From Pseudomonas pohangensis (GTDB lineage Bacteria; Pseudomonadota; Gammaproteobacteria; Pseudomonadales; Pseudomonadaceae), in assembly GCF_900105995.1 (NCBI RefSeq), contig NZ_LT629785.1:558001-622000 (forward strand): a stretch of DNA of 64,000 nucleotides, read 5' to 3'. The notes beneath the pieces were generated by a model. That model was not told the DNA's origin, ran no database searches, and worked only from the letters and a program-made list of their open reading frames with translations. This document shows, piece by piece, positions 12,360 through 21,844 of this stretch; positions within the stretch are counted from its first letter, which is position 1; each line of letters starts with the position of its first letter. Position numbers and translations under genes: made by a program.

Positions 12360-13697
12360 ATGAGCAGAAAATACTTTGGCACCGATGGCATTCGTGGTCA
12401 TGTCGGCCAGTACCCGATCACGCCGGATTTCATGCTCAAACTGGGCTGGGCTGCGGGTATGGCATTCCGCAAGCAGGGTAGCTGCAAGGTCATGATCGGC
12501 AAGGACACGCGAATATCCGGCTACATGTTCGAATCTGCGCTGGAGGCGGGCTTATCTGCTGCCGGAGCTGACGTGATGCTGCTCGGCCCAATGCCGACAC
12601 CGGCCATTGCCTATCTGACGCGTACTTTTCATGCGGATGCCGGGATTGTTATCAGTGCCTCGCACAATCCGCATTCCGACAATGGCATCAAGTTTTTCTC
12701 CGGACAGGGGACCAAGTTGCCCGATGAAGTCGAGTCGATGATCGAGGAATTGCTCGATCAGCCAATGACAGTGGTGGACTCGGCCAGTCTGGGCAAGGTG
12801 TCGCGCATTAATGATGCTGCAGGTCGTTACATCGAATTTTGCAAGAGCAGTGTGCCGACCGGCACCGAGTTCTCCGGACTCAAGCTGGTCATTGATTGTG
12901 CCCATGGGGCAGCCTACAAGGTTGCGCCAAGCGTATTTCGCGAGTTGGGCGCGCAGGTTGAGGTGCTCTCCGCGCAACCCAATGGTCTGAACATCAATGA
13001 CGGCTGTGGTTCGACTTATTTGCAACCGTTGCAGGCGGCAGTGGTTGAGCGTCAGGCTGACCTGGGGATAGCCTTTGATGGTGATGCCGATCGGGTGTTG
13101 ATGGTCGATCGTCATGGCGCGATTGTTGATGGCGATGACCTGCTGTTCCTGATTGCCAAGGACCTGCATCAGCGCGGCAAGCTGAACGGCGGCGTGGTCG
13201 GCACGCTGATGAGTAATCTGGGTCTTGAATTGGCATTCAAGGATCTGGGTATCCCGTTTGTGCGTGCAAATGTCGGTGATCGTTATGTCACGGGTGAGTT
13301 GCTCGCCCGGGGCTGGCAGTTAGGCGGTGAAAATTCCGGTCATATTCTTTGTTGTCACTTCACGACAACGGGTGATGCGATCATTGCTGCGTTGCAAGTC
13401 CTGATGGCGCTCAAGCGTGCCGGGACGGATCTGGACCTGGCGTTGCAGGCGCGCGAGAAGTGCCCGCAGGTCTTGATCAATGTCCGCTACAAGGGCGACG
13501 TGAATCCGGCGGAACACCCCGTTGTGGTAAGGGCATCCGAGGAAGTGACGGCGAAAATGGCCGGGAGGGGTCGGGTCCTGTTGCGCAAGTCAGGCACCGA
13601 ACCGCTGGTCCGGGTGATGGTGGAGGGTGACGATGCGGCGCAGGTGCAGGCTTATGCCGAGCAATTGGCAAAGGTGGTAATTGACGTCTGTGGCTGA
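12360..13697 (+). CDS. glmM: Phosphoglucosamine mutase
   Basis: Interconverts glucosamine-6-phosphate and glucosamine-1-phosphate, feeding UDP-GlcNAc for peptidoglycan and lipopolysaccharide. It has 445 residues. The phosphoserine is Ser101 in the loop [12 protein letters not shown]; the metal loop DGDADR lies near residue 240 and the C-terminal phosphate-binding loop is [10 protein letters not shown]. The start is ATG 12360 after AAAAGGA. A longer reading frame back to 12258 overlaps folP and has no family similarity. All expected residues are present. Confidence 0.98.
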   Translation: MSRKYFGTDGIRGHVGQYPITPDFMLKLGWAAGMAFRKQGSCKVMIGKDTRISGYMFESALEAGLSAAGADVMLLGPMPTPAIAYLTRTFHADAGIVISASHNPHSDNGIKFFSGQGTKLPDEVESMIEELLDQPMTVVDSASLGKVSRINDAAGRYIEFCKSSVPTGTEFSGLKLVIDCAHGAAYKVAPSVFRELGAQVEVLSAQPNGLNINDGCGSTYLQPLQAAVVERQADLGIAFDGDADRVLMVDRHGAIVDGDDLLFLIAKDLHQRGKLNGGVVGTLMSNLGLELAFKDLGIPFVRANVGDRYVTGELLARGWQLGGENSGHILCCHFTTTGDAIIAALQVLMALKRAGTDLDLALQAREKCPQVLINVRYKGDVNPAEHPVVVRASEEVTAKMAGRGRVLLRKSGTEPLVRVMVEGDDAAQVQAYAEQLAKVVIDVCG

Positions 13698-13762
13698 TTC
13701 GGCTTGCCACATTCAGGGTGCTTGGGTAACATCTGCGCCCACTTTGATCGGCGAGGTTGAGT

Positions 13763-14518
13763 ATGCGTCGCGCCATGGTTGCTGGTAACTGGAAGATGCA
13801 CGGTACCCGCTCCAGCGTACGTGAGCTGATCGGTGCGCTTTTGCAGCAGAAACTTCCGGACAATGTTGATGTGGCGGTGTTTCCACCCAGCCTGTTCATT
13901 GCGGAAGTGGTGCAGGCCTTAGCGGAAACTTCGTTGGCTGTTGGTGGGCAGACCTGTGCGGCGCAAGCCGGGCAAGGTGCGCTGACCGGTGAAATAGCTT
14001 CATCCCAGTTGGCTGATGCAGGATGCGAACTGGTACTGGTAGGGCACTCCGAGCGACGTCTGATTCTTGGTGAAAGTGACGAGCTGGTTGCGCAAAAGTT
14101 TGCTGCAGCATTGGCTGCGGGATTGACTCCGGTGTTATGTGTCGGCGAAACCCTTGAGCAGCGCGAAGCAGGGGAAACCTTGCAGGTCGTGTCCCGGCAG
14201 TTGGCTGAGGTGATAAGGGTTTCGGGGATTGCTGCAATGGCTCGAGCGATAATCGCGTACGAGCCGGTATGGGCGATCGGGACAGGGCTTACGGCTTCTC
14301 CCGAACAGGCTCAGGATGTACATGAAGCGATACGCCTGCAACTGGCTGCGCAGGATGCTGGTGTGGCGCAGGTTACAAGAATTCTGTATGGCGGCAGTGT
14401 CAAGGCCGCCAATGCTGCCGAGTTGTTCGGTATGCCGGATATCGATGGGGGGTTGATTGGTGGTGCCTCCCTCAATGCGAATGAGTTTGGCGCGATTTGT
14501 CGTGCCGCAGGAAATTGA
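13763..14518 (+). CDS. tpiA: Triose-phosphate isomerase
   Basis: Interconverts dihydroxyacetone phosphate and glyceraldehyde-3-phosphate in glycolysis and gluconeogenesis. It has 251 residues. The catalytic Lys11 lies in AGNWKMHG, His95 in VGHSERR and Glu167 in [11 protein letters not shown], the signature with the mobile lid. I chose ATG 13763 (MRRAMVAG), with GAGG six bases upstream, over the TTG two codons earlier. It is followed after three bases by secG, and glmM-tpiA-secG form the usual Pseudomonas cluster. Confidence 0.98.
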   Translation: MRRAMVAGNWKMHGTRSSVRELIGALLQQKLPDNVDVAVFPPSLFIAEVVQALAETSLAVGGQTCAAQAGQGALTGEIASSQLADAGCELVLVGHSERRLILGESDELVAQKFAAALAAGLTPVLCVGETLEQREAGETLQVVSRQLAEVIRVSGIAAMARAIIAYEPVWAIGTGLTASPEQAQDVHEAIRLQLAAQDAGVAQVTRILYGGSVKAANAAELFGMPDIDGGLIGGASLNANEFGAICRAAGN

Positions 14519-14521
14519 GAA

Positions 14522-14908
14522 ATGCTTGAGTCTGTAGTTGTCGTTTTTCACCTTTTGGCTGCGCTGGGCGTTGTCGTGCTGGTATTGCTGCAGCAGGGCA
14601 AGGGTGCTGATGCGGGTGCTTCGTTTGGTGCAGGAGCTTCGGCTACTGTATTTGGCAGCCAGGGATCATCTACTTTTTTGAGTAGGTTTACTGCTATACT
14701 CGCGGCCGTTTTTTTCGCCAGCAGTTTGAGTCTTGGCTATTTCGCCAAGGAAAAAGCTGCTGCGATGGGTTCGCAGGGTCTTCCTTCGCCAGCAGCGCTT
14801 GAGATTCCTCAGGAGCAGCCAGCGGTCAGTGATGTACCTGTGCTCGAGTCGCAAACAAAGGCTGCCGGTGATTCTGCCGACGTGCCGGCGGCTCCGGAGC
14901 AGAAGTAA
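14522..14908 (+). CDS. secG: Preprotein translocase subunit SecG
   Basis: Small inner-membrane subunit of SecYEG that assists SecA-driven export. It has 128 residues with two transmembrane helices (about 4-22 and 53-73). The cytosolic connection carries the family signature [25 protein letters not shown] (split by position at about 21-45). The C-terminal tail from residue 80 is Ala/Pro/Glu-rich and poorly conserved, as in other pseudomonads. It starts four bases after the tpiA stop, and the tRNA-Leu gene begins eight bases after its stop. Confidence 0.96.
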   Translation: MLESVVVVFHLLAALGVVVLVLLQQGKGADAGASFGAGASATVFGSQGSSTFLSRFTAILAAVFFASSLSLGYFAKEKAAAMGSQGLPSPAALEIPQEQPAVSDVPVLESQTKAAGDSADVPAAPEQK

Positions 14909-14915
14909 GAGTTTT

Positions 14916-15001
14916 GCCGAGGTGGTGGAATTGGTAGACACGCTACCTTGAGGTGGTAGTGGCCTTAGGCTGTAGGGGTTCGAGTCCCCTCCTCGGTACC
15001 A
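14916..15001 (+). tRNA. tRNA-Leu (anticodon GAG)
   Basis: Class II tRNA of 86 nt with an encoded CCA end. The acceptor pairs GCCGAGG (14916-14922) with CCTCGGT (14991-14997), with one G-U, then A73 and CCA. The anticodon stem CTACC/GGTAG encloses loop TTGAGGT, giving anticodon GAG for CUC/CUU codons. A long variable arm and the T-arm GGGGTTCGAGTCCCC complete the molecule. It lies directly behind secG, as in P. aeruginosa. Confidence 0.97.
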
Positions 15002-15005
15002 ATTA

Positions 15006-15039
15006 ACAAGAAAGCCCGCCAAGTGCGGGCTTTCTTGTT
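15006..15039 (+). terminator. Intrinsic terminator after tRNA-Leu
   Basis: A perfect 14-bp stem, ACAAGAAAGCCCGC (15006-15019) with GCGGGCTTTCTTGT (15025-15038), and a five-base loop. It starts four bases after the CCA end. The right arm is T-rich and should release the secG-tRNA(Leu) transcript. Confidence 0.9.
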
Positions 15040-15052
15040 GCAGGGTGTTTGG

Positions 15053-15081
15053 TTGACCCTAATGTAGCCTGGCCGTATACT
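15053..15081 (+). promoter_or_regulatory. Strong sigma-70 promoter of the rimP-nusA-infB leader
   Basis: TTGACC (15053-15058) and TATACT (15076-15081) are separated by exactly 17 bp, with a GC-rich discriminator after the -10 box as in stable-RNA promoters. Transcription would start near 15088. It lies between the tRNA-Leu terminator and the tRNA-fMet-like remnant, at the position of the metY promoter in relatives, and is the best visible promoter for rimP-nusA-infB. Confidence 0.75.
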
Positions 15082-15096
15082 TCGTGCCCGGCTTTG

Positions 15097-15172
15097 CTCC
15101 TGGGTTCTTAACCTGGTAGCTAGTCGGGCATGAAGCTCTTGCGAGCGTCAGGTGCGCTGGCTCTGCAGGTAG
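15097..15172 (+). pseudogene. Degenerate tRNA-fMet-like segment in the nusA operon leader
   Basis: Bases 15112-15129 match the D-arm to anticodon-stem part of initiator tRNA-fMet at 17 of 18 positions (CCTGGTAGCTAGTCGGGC; one C to A change). The sequence on either side no longer resembles a tRNA: the 3' half of the anticodon stem, the CAT anticodon context, the T-arm and the acceptor pairing are absent. In P. aeruginosa and E. coli an intact tRNA-fMet gene (metY) occupies this place before rimP-nusA. The outer limits given are where a 76-nt tRNA would lie. Alternatively the segment is now just the untranslated leader, or a small RNA of ~115 nt ending at the terminator 15182-15206. Confidence 0.5.
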
Positions 15173-15181
15173 CTGTCTCTG

Positions 15182-15206
15182 AGCCCCTTTTTAGGGGCTT
15201 TTTGTT
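15182..15206 (+). terminator. Intrinsic terminator, rimP leader (first)
   Basis: Stem AGCCCC (15182-15187) and GGGGCT (15194-15199), loop TTTTTA, then a T-rich tract. It probably ended the ancestral tRNA-fMet transcript and now lies in the untranslated leader of rimP-nusA. Confidence 0.85.
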
Positions 15207-15251
15207 AGCTGGACAGACTGTTGTCGATTTTGTGTCGGGCGGTCTGAATGG

Positions 15252-15279
15252 ATGGGCGTTTCGCCCATTTTTTATTTTT
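15252..15279 (+). terminator. Intrinsic terminator just upstream of rimP (likely attenuator)
   Basis: Stem ATGGGCG (15252-15258), loop TTT, right arm CGCCCAT (15262-15268), then a run of T broken by one A. It ends about 25 bp before the rimP start, too close for a promoter to lie after it, so the rimP-nusA transcript must read through it. Confidence 0.88.
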
Positions 15280-15303
15280 AGGCGTGTGTGAGGAGTGGGC
15301 CAG

Positions 15304-15762
15304 GTGTCGAGCAAGCTAGAACAGTTGCAAGCCTTGTTGGCTCCGGTTATCGAGGCGCTGGGGTACGAGTGCTGGGGTTTGGAGTTCCTTTCACAGGGTC
15401 GCCATTCCTTGTTGCGTATCTACATTGATCATGCGAACGGCATCCTCGTTGAGGATTGTGAGAAAGTCAGTCGCCAGGTCAGCGGCGTGCTTGATGTTGA
15501 AGACCCCATAAGCAATGAGTACACGCTTGAGGTTTCTTCTCCGGGTATGGACCGGCCCCTGTTTACGCTTGAGCAATTTGCCAAGCATGCCGGAGAGCTG
15601 GTGAAGATAAAGTTGCGCTCACCCTATGAGGGGCGGCGCAATTATCAGGGCTCCCTCCGGGGGGTTGAAGAGCAGGATGTAGTGGTGCTGGTGGATGATC
15701 ACGAGTATCTGTTGCCGATTGATTTGATCGATAAGGCCAACATCGTTCCGCGTTTTGATTAA
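15304..15762 (+). CDS. rimP: Ribosome maturation factor RimP
   Basis: Binds free 30S subunits and assists late assembly with RimM and RbfA. It has 152 residues: an N-terminal alpha/beta domain (to about 80) with the [18 protein letters not shown] signature, and a C-terminal SH3-like barrel. I chose GTG 15304 (MSSKLEQLQ), eight bases after AGGAG. The in-frame GTG at 15295 overlaps that Shine-Dalgarno and can be excluded. It is the first gene of rimP-nusA-infB-rbfA-truB and lies behind a leader with two intrinsic terminators. Confidence 0.97.
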   Translation: MSSKLEQLQALLAPVIEALGYECWGLEFLSQGRHSLLRIYIDHANGILVEDCEKVSRQVSGVLDVEDPISNEYTLEVSSPGMDRPLFTLEQFAKHAGELVKIKLRSPYEGRRNYQGSLRGVEEQDVVVLVDDHEYLLPIDLIDKANIVPRFD

Positions 15763-15809
15763 GGCGCGGATTACGCGGATCCAATGGATTGCGAAACACG
15801 AGGCGTGCA

Positions 15810-17291
15810 ATGAGCAAAGAAATACTGCTAGTTGTTGAGTCGGTGTCCAATGAAAAGGGCGTACCGGCGAGCGTTATATTTGAGGCGCTTGAATTGGCGC
15901 TGGCGACGGCAACCAAGAAAGGCTATCCCGACGAAGCAGAGTTGCGGGTCGCGATTGATCGGCATACCGGTAACTACGAGACCTTCCGTTGCTGGACGGT
16001 TGTTGAAGATGCCGATCTGGAAAACGATGAAGCCGAATTGACCGTCGAGCAGGCCCAGGAACGCAAGCCTGGAGCGAAGGTTGGTGATGTCCTCGAGGAC
16101 AAGATCGATTCGATCGAGTTCGGCCGGATCGCTGCGCAGACCGCCAAGCAGGTCATCGTGCAGAAGGTTCGTGAAGCCGAACGCGCCATGGTCGTGGATG
16201 CTTACCGCGACCGTATCGACGAAATCATTTCCGGCACGGTCAAGAAAGTTACTCGCGACAGTGTGATTGTTGACCTGGGTAACAATGCCGAGGCCATGCT
16301 CGCCCGCGAAGATATCATTCCACGCGAAACCTTCCGCGTCGGCACGCGTCTGCGTGCTTTGCTCAAGGAAATCCGCAGCGAGAATCGCGGGCCGCAACTG
16401 ATTCTTTCGCGTACCGCGCCGCAGATGCTGATCGAACTGTTCAGCATCGAAGTGCCGGAAATTGCCGAAGGGTTTATCGAGATCATGGCTGCGGCACGGG
16501 ATCCTGGTTCGCGCGCCAAGATCGCCGTGCGTTCAAAGGACAAGCGGATTGATCCGCAAGGTGCCTGCATCGGCATGCGTGGTTCGCGTGTTCAGGCTGT
16601 GTCCGGCGAGATCGGTGGCGAACGGGTGGATATCGTCCTCTGGGATGACAATGCTGCGCAGTTCGTGATCAATGCCATGGCGCCGGCTGAAGTGGCTGCG
16701 ATTATCGTCGACGAAGATACCCACACCATGGATATCGCCGTAGCCGAGGATAATCTGGCTCAGGCTATCGGCCGTGGCGGTCAGAATGTACGACTGGCCA
16801 GCCAGCTGACTGGCTGGACGCTCAATGTCATGAGCGAAGAAGACATTCAGGCCAAGCAGCAAGCCGAGACCGGAGACATTCTTCAGCACTTTGTTGCAGA
16901 GCTGGATGTTGATGAGGAGCTTGCACAGGTGCTGGTTGACGAGGGCTTCACCAGCCTCGAAGAGATTGCCTATGTGCCGATGGAAGAGATGCTCAGCATT
17001 GATGGTTTTGACGAGGATATCGTCAATGAGCTGCGCGCCCGGGCAAAAGACCGTCTCTTGACCAAAGCGATTGCTACTGAAGAAATTCTGGCGGATATCC
17101 ATCCGGCGGATGACTTGCTTTCGCTTGAAGGCATGAATAGTGAACTGGCGGTGGAGCTTGCCCAGCGAGGCGTAGTGACCCGTGAAGATTTAGCCGAGCA
17201 GTCAGTTGATGACCTGCTCGACATCGGCGGTATCGATGCAGATCGTGCCGGCAAGCTGATCATGGCAGCCCGGGCCCACTGGTTCGAATAA
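15810..17291 (+). CDS. nusA: Transcription termination/antitermination factor NusA
   Basis: RNA polymerase-associated factor that enhances pausing and hairpin-dependent termination and takes part in rRNA antitermination. It has 493 residues. Domains in order: N-terminal polymerase-binding domain (1-~125), S1 (about 135-200), two KH domains (about 230-345), and two acidic helix-hairpin-helix AR repeats at the C-terminus (about 365-490) as in E. coli. It starts at ATG 15810 (MSKEILLV). Autoregulation by NusA at leader terminators is known in E. coli, and the leader here has suitable structures. Confidence 0.99.
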   Translation: MSKEILLVVESVSNEKGVPASVIFEALELALATATKKGYPDEAELRVAIDRHTGNYETFRCWTVVEDADLENDEAELTVEQAQERKPGAKVGDVLEDKIDSIEFGRIAAQTAKQVIVQKVREAERAMVVDAYRDRIDEIISGTVKKVTRDSVIVDLGNNAEAMLAREDIIPRETFRVGTRLRALLKEIRSENRGPQLILSRTAPQMLIELFSIEVPEIAEGFIEIMAAARDPGSRAKIAVRSKDKRIDPQGACIGMRGSRVQAVSGEIGGERVDIVLWDDNAAQFVINAMAPAEVAAIIVDEDTHTMDIAVAEDNLAQAIGRGGQNVRLASQLTGWTLNVMSEEDIQAKQQAETGDILQHFVAELDVDEELAQVLVDEGFTSLEEIAYVPMEEMLSIDGFDEDIVNELRARAKDRLLTKAIATEEILADIHPADDLLSLEGMNSELAVELAQRGVVTREDLAEQSVDDLLDIGGIDADRAGKLIMAARAHWFE

Positions 17292-17315
17292 GTTGCTGCC
17301 ACAGGAGAGAAGTGC

Positions 17316-19829
17316 ATGACGCAAGTCACGGTGAAAGAACTGGCCCAGGTGGTCAACACGCCCGTGGAGCGCCTACTGCAGCAAATGCAAGAGGCAGGAC
17401 TGCCGCACGCCAGTGCCGATCAGGTTGTAACTGATACAGAGAAGCAAGCTTTGCTTGCGCATCTCAAGGGCAGTCACGGCGAAAAAGTGGAAGAACCGCG
17501 CAAGATTACCTTGCAGCGCAAAACCACATCCACGCTGAAAGTTGCTGGAAGCAAAACTGTCAGTGTGGAAGTCCGCAAAAAGAAAACCTACGTCAAGCGC
17601 AGTCCTGCTGAGCTTGAAGCGGAGCGCCAGCGCGAGCTGGATGAGCAGCGTGCCATTGAAGAGGCGGCGCGGGTTCAGGCAGAAATAGCTGCAGCCAAGC
17701 AGGCAGAAGCTGGTGCCAAAGTCGAGGAGCCGGTGGCTCCGGTCAAGCCGGAATTGCCTGCAGCGCCAAGCGACGAGATGGTGCTTGCAGCGGTAGCTGA
17801 CGCGATTCCGCTGGACGTCAAGCCGGCCGAGCGCAAAAAGAGCGATGAAGTCCGTCGCCCCGAGCGTGCACGCAGCGACGATGAAGAGCGTCGTGATCGC
17901 AAGCATGTGCAGCACCGGCCGTCGATCAAGGAAAAAGAAAAAGTACCGGCACCGCGGGTTGCTCCGCGTACTACTGATGATGAAAGCGACAGCTTTGGCC
18001 GTCGTGGCGGTCGTGGTGGCAAGTCGAAGCTCAAGAAACGCAATCAACACGGGTTCCAGAGCCCAGCAGGACCCATAGTGCGAGATGTAAACATCGGCGA
18101 AACCATCACAGTGGCTGATCTGGCTGCACAGATGACGATCAAGGGCGCCGAAGTTGTAAAGTTCATGTTCAAGCTCGGCACCCCGGTTACCATCAATCAG
18201 GTGCTGGATCAGGAAACTGCCCAGTTGATCGCCGAGGAGTTTGGCCACAAGGTCAAGCTGGTCAGTGACAACGCGCTGGAAGAAGCCCTGGCCGAATCCC
18301 TGAAGTTCACTGGCGAAGCGCAATCGCGTGCTCCGGTAGTGACCGTCATGGGTCACGTCGATCATGGCAAGACTTCCCTGCTCGACTACATTCGTCGCGC
18401 CAAGGTGGCTGCCGGCGAAGCGGGCGGGATTACCCAGCATATCGGTGCCTACCATGTGGAAACCGATCGCGGCATGGTCACTTTCCTGGATACTCCGGGT
18501 CACGCGGCGTTTACTGCCATGCGTGCCCGTGGCGCCAAGGCGACCGACATTGTCATCCTGGTGGTGGCGGCCGATGACGGCGTAATGCCGCAAACCATCG
18601 AAGCGGTGCAGCATGCCCGTGCAGCGGGTGTTCCGCTGGTAGTGGCGGTCAACAAGATCGACAAGCCGGGCGCCGATCTGGATCGCATCCGCAGTGAGTT
18701 GTCAGCCCACGAAGTGACTTCCGAAGAGTGGGGCGGTGATACGCCGTTCGTTCCGGTATCGGCCAAGCTGGGTACCGGCGTGGACGAGTTGCTTGAGGCG
18801 GTATTGCTGCAGGCCGAAATTCTAGAGCTCAAGGCAACCCCTTCGGCGCCAGGTCGTGGTGTGGTAGTTGAATCGCGTCTGGACAAGGGCCGCGGACCGG
18901 TGGCAACTGTGCTGGTTCAGGACGGTACTCTGCGTCAGGGCGATATGATTCTGGTCGGTTCCAACTTTGGCCGGATCCGCGCCATGCTGGACGAGAATGG
19001 CAAGTCCATCAAAGAAGCCGGTCCGTCGATTCCGGTCGAGATTCTCGGCCTGGATGGCACTCCGGATGCCGGTGACGACATGACCGTACTGGCTGACGAG
19101 AGAAAAGCCCGTGAAGTGGCGCTGTTCCGTCAAGGCAAGTTCCGCGAAGTGAAACTGGCGCGTGCCCATGCGGGCAAGCTGGAAAATATCTTCGAGAACA
19201 TGGGTCAGGAAGAGAAGAAAACCCTCAACATCGTGCTCAAGTCCGATGTGCGCGGTTCGCTGGAAGCCCTGCAGGGGTCGCTTACCGGTCTGGGTAACGA
19301 TGAAGTGCAGGTGCGTGTCGTTGGTGGCGGTGTCGGTGGTATCACCGAGAGCGATGCTAACCTGGCGCTGGCCTCGAATGCCGTTCTGTTTGGCTTCAAC
19401 GTGCGGGCCGATGCCGGTGCGCGCAAGATTGTCGAGCAGGAAGGTCTGGATATGCGTTATTACAACGTGATCTACGACATCATCGAGGACGTCAAGAAAG
19501 CCCTGACCGGCATGCTCGGCAGCGACGTACGGGAGAACATCCTCGGTGTGGCTGAAGTGCGTGACGTGTTCCGCTCGCCGAAGTTTGGTGCGATTGCCGG
19601 TTGTATGGTCATCGAGGGTACGGTTTATCGCAACCGTCCGATTCGCGTTCTGCGCGACGATGTGGTGATCTTCGAGGGCGAACTGGAATCGTTGCGTCGC
19701 TTCAAGGACGATGCTGCCGAAGTGCGCAATGGCATGGAGTGCGGTATCGGCGTGAAGAGCTACAACGACGTCAAGGTTGGCGACAAGATCGAAGTGTTCG
19801 AGAAAGTACAGGTAGCCCGCAGCCTCTGA
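17316..19829 (+). CDS. infB: Translation initiation factor IF-2
   Basis: GTPase that brings initiator fMet-tRNA to the 30S subunit and promotes subunit joining. It has 837 residues. An IF2 N-terminal domain (1-~50) is followed by a charged, Lys/Glu/Arg-rich linker (about 60-250) and a second IF2_N domain. The G domain has G1 GHVDHGKT (about 346-353), DTPGHAAF and NKIDKPGAD. Two EF-Tu-like barrels and the fMet-binding C domain follow. It lies 24 bp after nusA in the standard order; a GC-rich hairpin follows at 19852. Confidence 0.99.
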   Translation: MTQVTVKELAQVVNTPVERLLQQMQEAGLPHASADQVVTDTEKQALLAHLKGSHGEKVEEPRKITLQRKTTSTLKVAGSKTVSVEVRKKKTYVKRSPAELEAERQRELDEQRAIEEAARVQAEIAAAKQAEAGAKVEEPVAPVKPELPAAPSDEMVLAAVADAIPLDVKPAERKKSDEVRRPERARSDDEERRDRKHVQHRPSIKEKEKVPAPRVAPRTTDDESDSFGRRGGRGGKSKLKKRNQHGFQSPAGPIVRDVNIGETITVADLAAQMTIKGAEVVKFMFKLGTPVTINQVLDQETAQLIAEEFGHKVKLVSDNALEEALAESLKFTGEAQSRAPVVTVMGHVDHGKTSLLDYIRRAKVAAGEAGGITQHIGAYHVETDRGMVTFLDTPGHAAFTAMRARGAKATDIVILVVAADDGVMPQTIEAVQHARAAGVPLVVAVNKIDKPGADLDRIRSELSAHEVTSEEWGGDTPFVPVSAKLGTGVDELLEAVLLQAEILELKATPSAPGRGVVVESRLDKGRGPVATVLVQDGTLRQGDMILVGSNFGRIRAMLDENGKSIKEAGPSIPVEILGLDGTPDAGDDMTVLADERKAREVALFRQGKFREVKLARAHAGKLENIFENMGQEEKKTLNIVLKSDVRGSLEALQGSLTGLGNDEVQVRVVGGGVGGITESDANLALASNAVLFGFNVRADAGARKIVEQEGLDMRYYNVIYDIIEDVKKALTGMLGSDVRENILGVAEVRDVFRSPKFGAIAGCMVIEGTVYRNRPIRVLRDDVVIFEGELESLRRFKDDAAEVRNGMECGIGVKSYNDVKVGDKIEVFEKVQVARSL

Positions 19830-19851
19830 GGCGTGCAGTTGCAACACGCAG

Positions 19852-19884
19852 CGCCCGATCAGGCTTAGGCCTGATCGGGCGTTT
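19852..19884 (+). terminator. Hairpin between infB and rbfA (partial terminator)
   Basis: A perfect 13-bp stem, CGCCCGATCAGGC (19852-19864) and GCCTGATCGGGCG (19869-19881), loop TTAG, followed by only three T. It could reduce transcription into rbfA or define an mRNA end. Confidence 0.7.
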
Positions 19885-19938
19885 GCCGCTTAAAGAGTCC
19901 CGCGGCCGCACAGCCCGGGGCGCATGCAGGTAGTTGAA

Positions 19939-20340
19939 ATGCCGAAAGAATATAGCCGTACCCAGCGTATCGGCGATCAGATGCAGCGCGAGCTGTCACA
20001 GCTGATTCAGCGTGAAATCAAAGACCCCCGTGTTGGTCTGGTTACAGTCACTGCGGTCGAGGTCAGTCGCGACCTGTCCAACGCCAAGGTGTTTGTTACC
20101 GTCATGGGTCGTGAGGCCGATGACGCCACAGCCGTGGAAGAAAGCCGCAAGGTATTGCAGGGCGCCGCTGGTTTCCTGCGCATGCAGCTGGGCAAGGCCA
20201 TGCAGTTGCGTACCGTGCCGCAATTGCGTTTCCACTATGACGCCAGCATCCGTCGTGGTGTTGAGTTGTCGGCATTGATCGAGCGTGCTGTGGCTGAAGA
20301 CCAGCAGCACGGCGATAGCCCGGACGAACCCAAGGAGTAA
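19939..20340 (+). CDS. rbfA: Ribosome-binding factor A
   Basis: Small KH-fold protein needed for 16S rRNA 5'-end maturation and cold adaptation. It has 133 residues from ATG 19939 ([11 protein letters not shown]), with AGGT eight bases upstream. An in-frame ATG at 19924 would add five residues but has no Shine-Dalgarno. Conserved segments [14 protein letters not shown] at the N-terminus and RFHYDASI near residue 100 identify it. It lies between infB and truB, whose GTG begins five bases after its stop. Confidence 0.97.
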   Translation: MPKEYSRTQRIGDQMQRELSQLIQREIKDPRVGLVTVTAVEVSRDLSNAKVFVTVMGREADDATAVEESRKVLQGAAGFLRMQLGKAMQLRTVPQLRFHYDASIRRGVELSALIERAVAEDQQHGDSPDEPKE

Positions 20341-20344
20341 TCGG

Positions 20345-21262
20345 GTGGCTCAGGTAAAGCGCATCCGGCGCAAGGTCAATGGCATCCTGTTGCTCGACAA
20401 GCCACTGGGGCTGACCTCCAATGCCGCTTTGCAGAAAGTGCGCTGGCTGCTCAATGCGGAAAAGGCCGGTCATACCGGCAGCCTTGACCCGCTGGCCACC
20501 GGTGTGCTGCCGCTGTGTTTTGGGGAGGCCACCAAGTTTTCCCAGTATCTGCTGGATGCGGACAAGGGTTATGAAACCCTCATGCAGCTGGGCGCGACCA
20601 CCACCACCGGGGATGCCGAAGGCGATGTGCTCGAGCGGCGCCCGGTAACTGTGGATGGCGCTGCCATTGAAGCCGTATTGCCACAGTTTCGTGGCGACAT
20701 ACGCCAGGTGCCGCCAATGTACTCGGCGCTGAAGAGGGACGGCCAGCCCCTCTACAAGCTGGCGCGTGCGGGAGAAGTAGTGGAGCGCGAGGCGCGATCT
20801 GTTACAATCGCGCGCCTCGAGCTGCTTGACTGCGCAGCCGACCGTGCGAGTTTGCGGGTTGCCTGCAGCAAGGGCACCTATATCCGTACCCTGGTTGAAG
20901 ACATTGGTCAGGTGTTGGGATGCGGTGCCTACGTTGCCGCTTTACGGCGCACGCAGGCAGGCCCTTTCGGGCTGGAGCAGGCGGTAACGCTGGAAACTCT
21001 TGAACAACTGCATGCCGAAGGTGGTGCGCAGGCGCTGGATCAGTTTTTATTGCCGCCGGACAGCGGCTTGCAACATTGGCCGCTGCTGCAGTTCAGCGAA
21101 CACAGCGCCTATTACTGGTTGCATGGCCAGCCGGTTCGCGCAGCGGATGCACCCAGGTTTGGCTGGGTGCGGGTACAGGATCATCAGGGACGTTTCATCG
21201 GTATCGGTGAAGTCTCCGAAGACGGGCGCATAGCGCCACGTCGACTGATTCGGTCAGAGTGA
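20345..21262 (+). CDS. truB: tRNA pseudouridine-55 synthase TruB
   Basis: Forms pseudouridine 55 in the T-loop of elongator tRNAs. It has 305 residues. The catalytic Asp48 is in [12 protein letters not shown]. The KGTYIRTL motif near residue 175 and a C-terminal PUA-like domain are present. The start is a GTG ([10 protein letters not shown]), preceded by AAGGAG that overlaps the rbfA stop region. rpsO follows after 130 bp. Confidence 0.97.
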   Translation: MAQVKRIRRKVNGILLLDKPLGLTSNAALQKVRWLLNAEKAGHTGSLDPLATGVLPLCFGEATKFSQYLLDADKGYETLMQLGATTTTGDAEGDVLERRPVTVDGAAIEAVLPQFRGDIRQVPPMYSALKRDGQPLYKLARAGEVVEREARSVTIARLELLDCAADRASLRVACSKGTYIRTLVEDIGQVLGCGAYVAALRRTQAGPFGLEQAVTLETLEQLHAEGGAQALDQFLLPPDSGLQHWPLLQFSEHSAYYWLHGQPVRAADAPRFGWVRVQDHQGRFIGIGEVSEDGRIAPRRLIRSE

Positions 21263-21392
21263 CCGAAACGCTGCCTCGGGTTTTGTAGCCGGTGGCAGTT
21301 GGCAAAAGAGGGTGGCTGTCAGCAGGCATGGTCATTCCTCCCTTTAAAATACGGGAAGCAGTTCCCGGCCTGTTCACAATAAGGAGCCCATC

Positions 21393-21662
21393 ATGGCACT
21401 TAGCGTTGAAGATAAAGCCCAGATCGTAAGCGAGTACCAGCAAGCTGAAGGCGATACCGGTTCTCCGGAAGTGCAGGTAGCCCTGCTCACCGCCAACATC
21501 AACAAGCTGCAAGGCCACTTCAAGGCCAACGGCAAAGATCACCACTCGCGTCGTGGTCTGATCCGTATGGTCAACCAGCGTCGCAAGCTGCTGGATTACC
21601 TGAAGGGTAAGGACTCCACTCGTTACAGCACCCTTATCGGTCGTCTGGGTCTGCGTCGTTAA
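21393..21662 (+). CDS. rpsO: 30S ribosomal protein S15
   Basis: Primary 16S rRNA-binding protein that organises the central domain of the 30S subunit. It has 89 residues, the standard length after [14 protein letters not shown], with the conserved HHSRRGL and LDYLK segments. AAGGAG lies seven bases upstream. The 130-bp upstream region may hold a promoter and the translational autoregulation site known for S15, though I could not assign a structure. Two hairpins follow, the second an intrinsic terminator. Confidence 0.98.
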   Translation: MALSVEDKAQIVSEYQQAEGDTGSPEVQVALLTANINKLQGHFKANGKDHHSRRGLIRMVNQRRKLLDYLKGKDSTRYSTLIGRLGLRR

Positions 21663-21694
21663 GACGTGGCTCAGGCTGGAAGCTGGAAATCTGG

Positions 21695-21752
21695 AAGCAC
21701 AGGTCGGGTTTACCCGGCCTGTGCTTTCGGCTTTCCGGCGGAAGGCTTTTTT
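21695..21752 (+). terminator. Tandem hairpins after rpsO, second with T6 tract
   Basis: First hairpin: 15-bp stem with one G-U, left arm 21695-21709 and right arm 21712-21726, capped by TT. Second hairpin: GCTTTCC (21730-21736), loop GGC, GGAAGGC (21740-21746), followed by six T (21747-21752). The second is a standard intrinsic terminator; the first may protect the rpsO mRNA end or serve as a processing site ahead of pnp. Confidence 0.85.
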
Positions 21753-21844
21753 ACCCGGGTAGGCAGCTGGCCGACTCCACTGATTACCTCAGAATTATGC
21801 AAAAACCCGTTTCCCCCAAGGCAACCAAAGAGAAGGAAAACACC

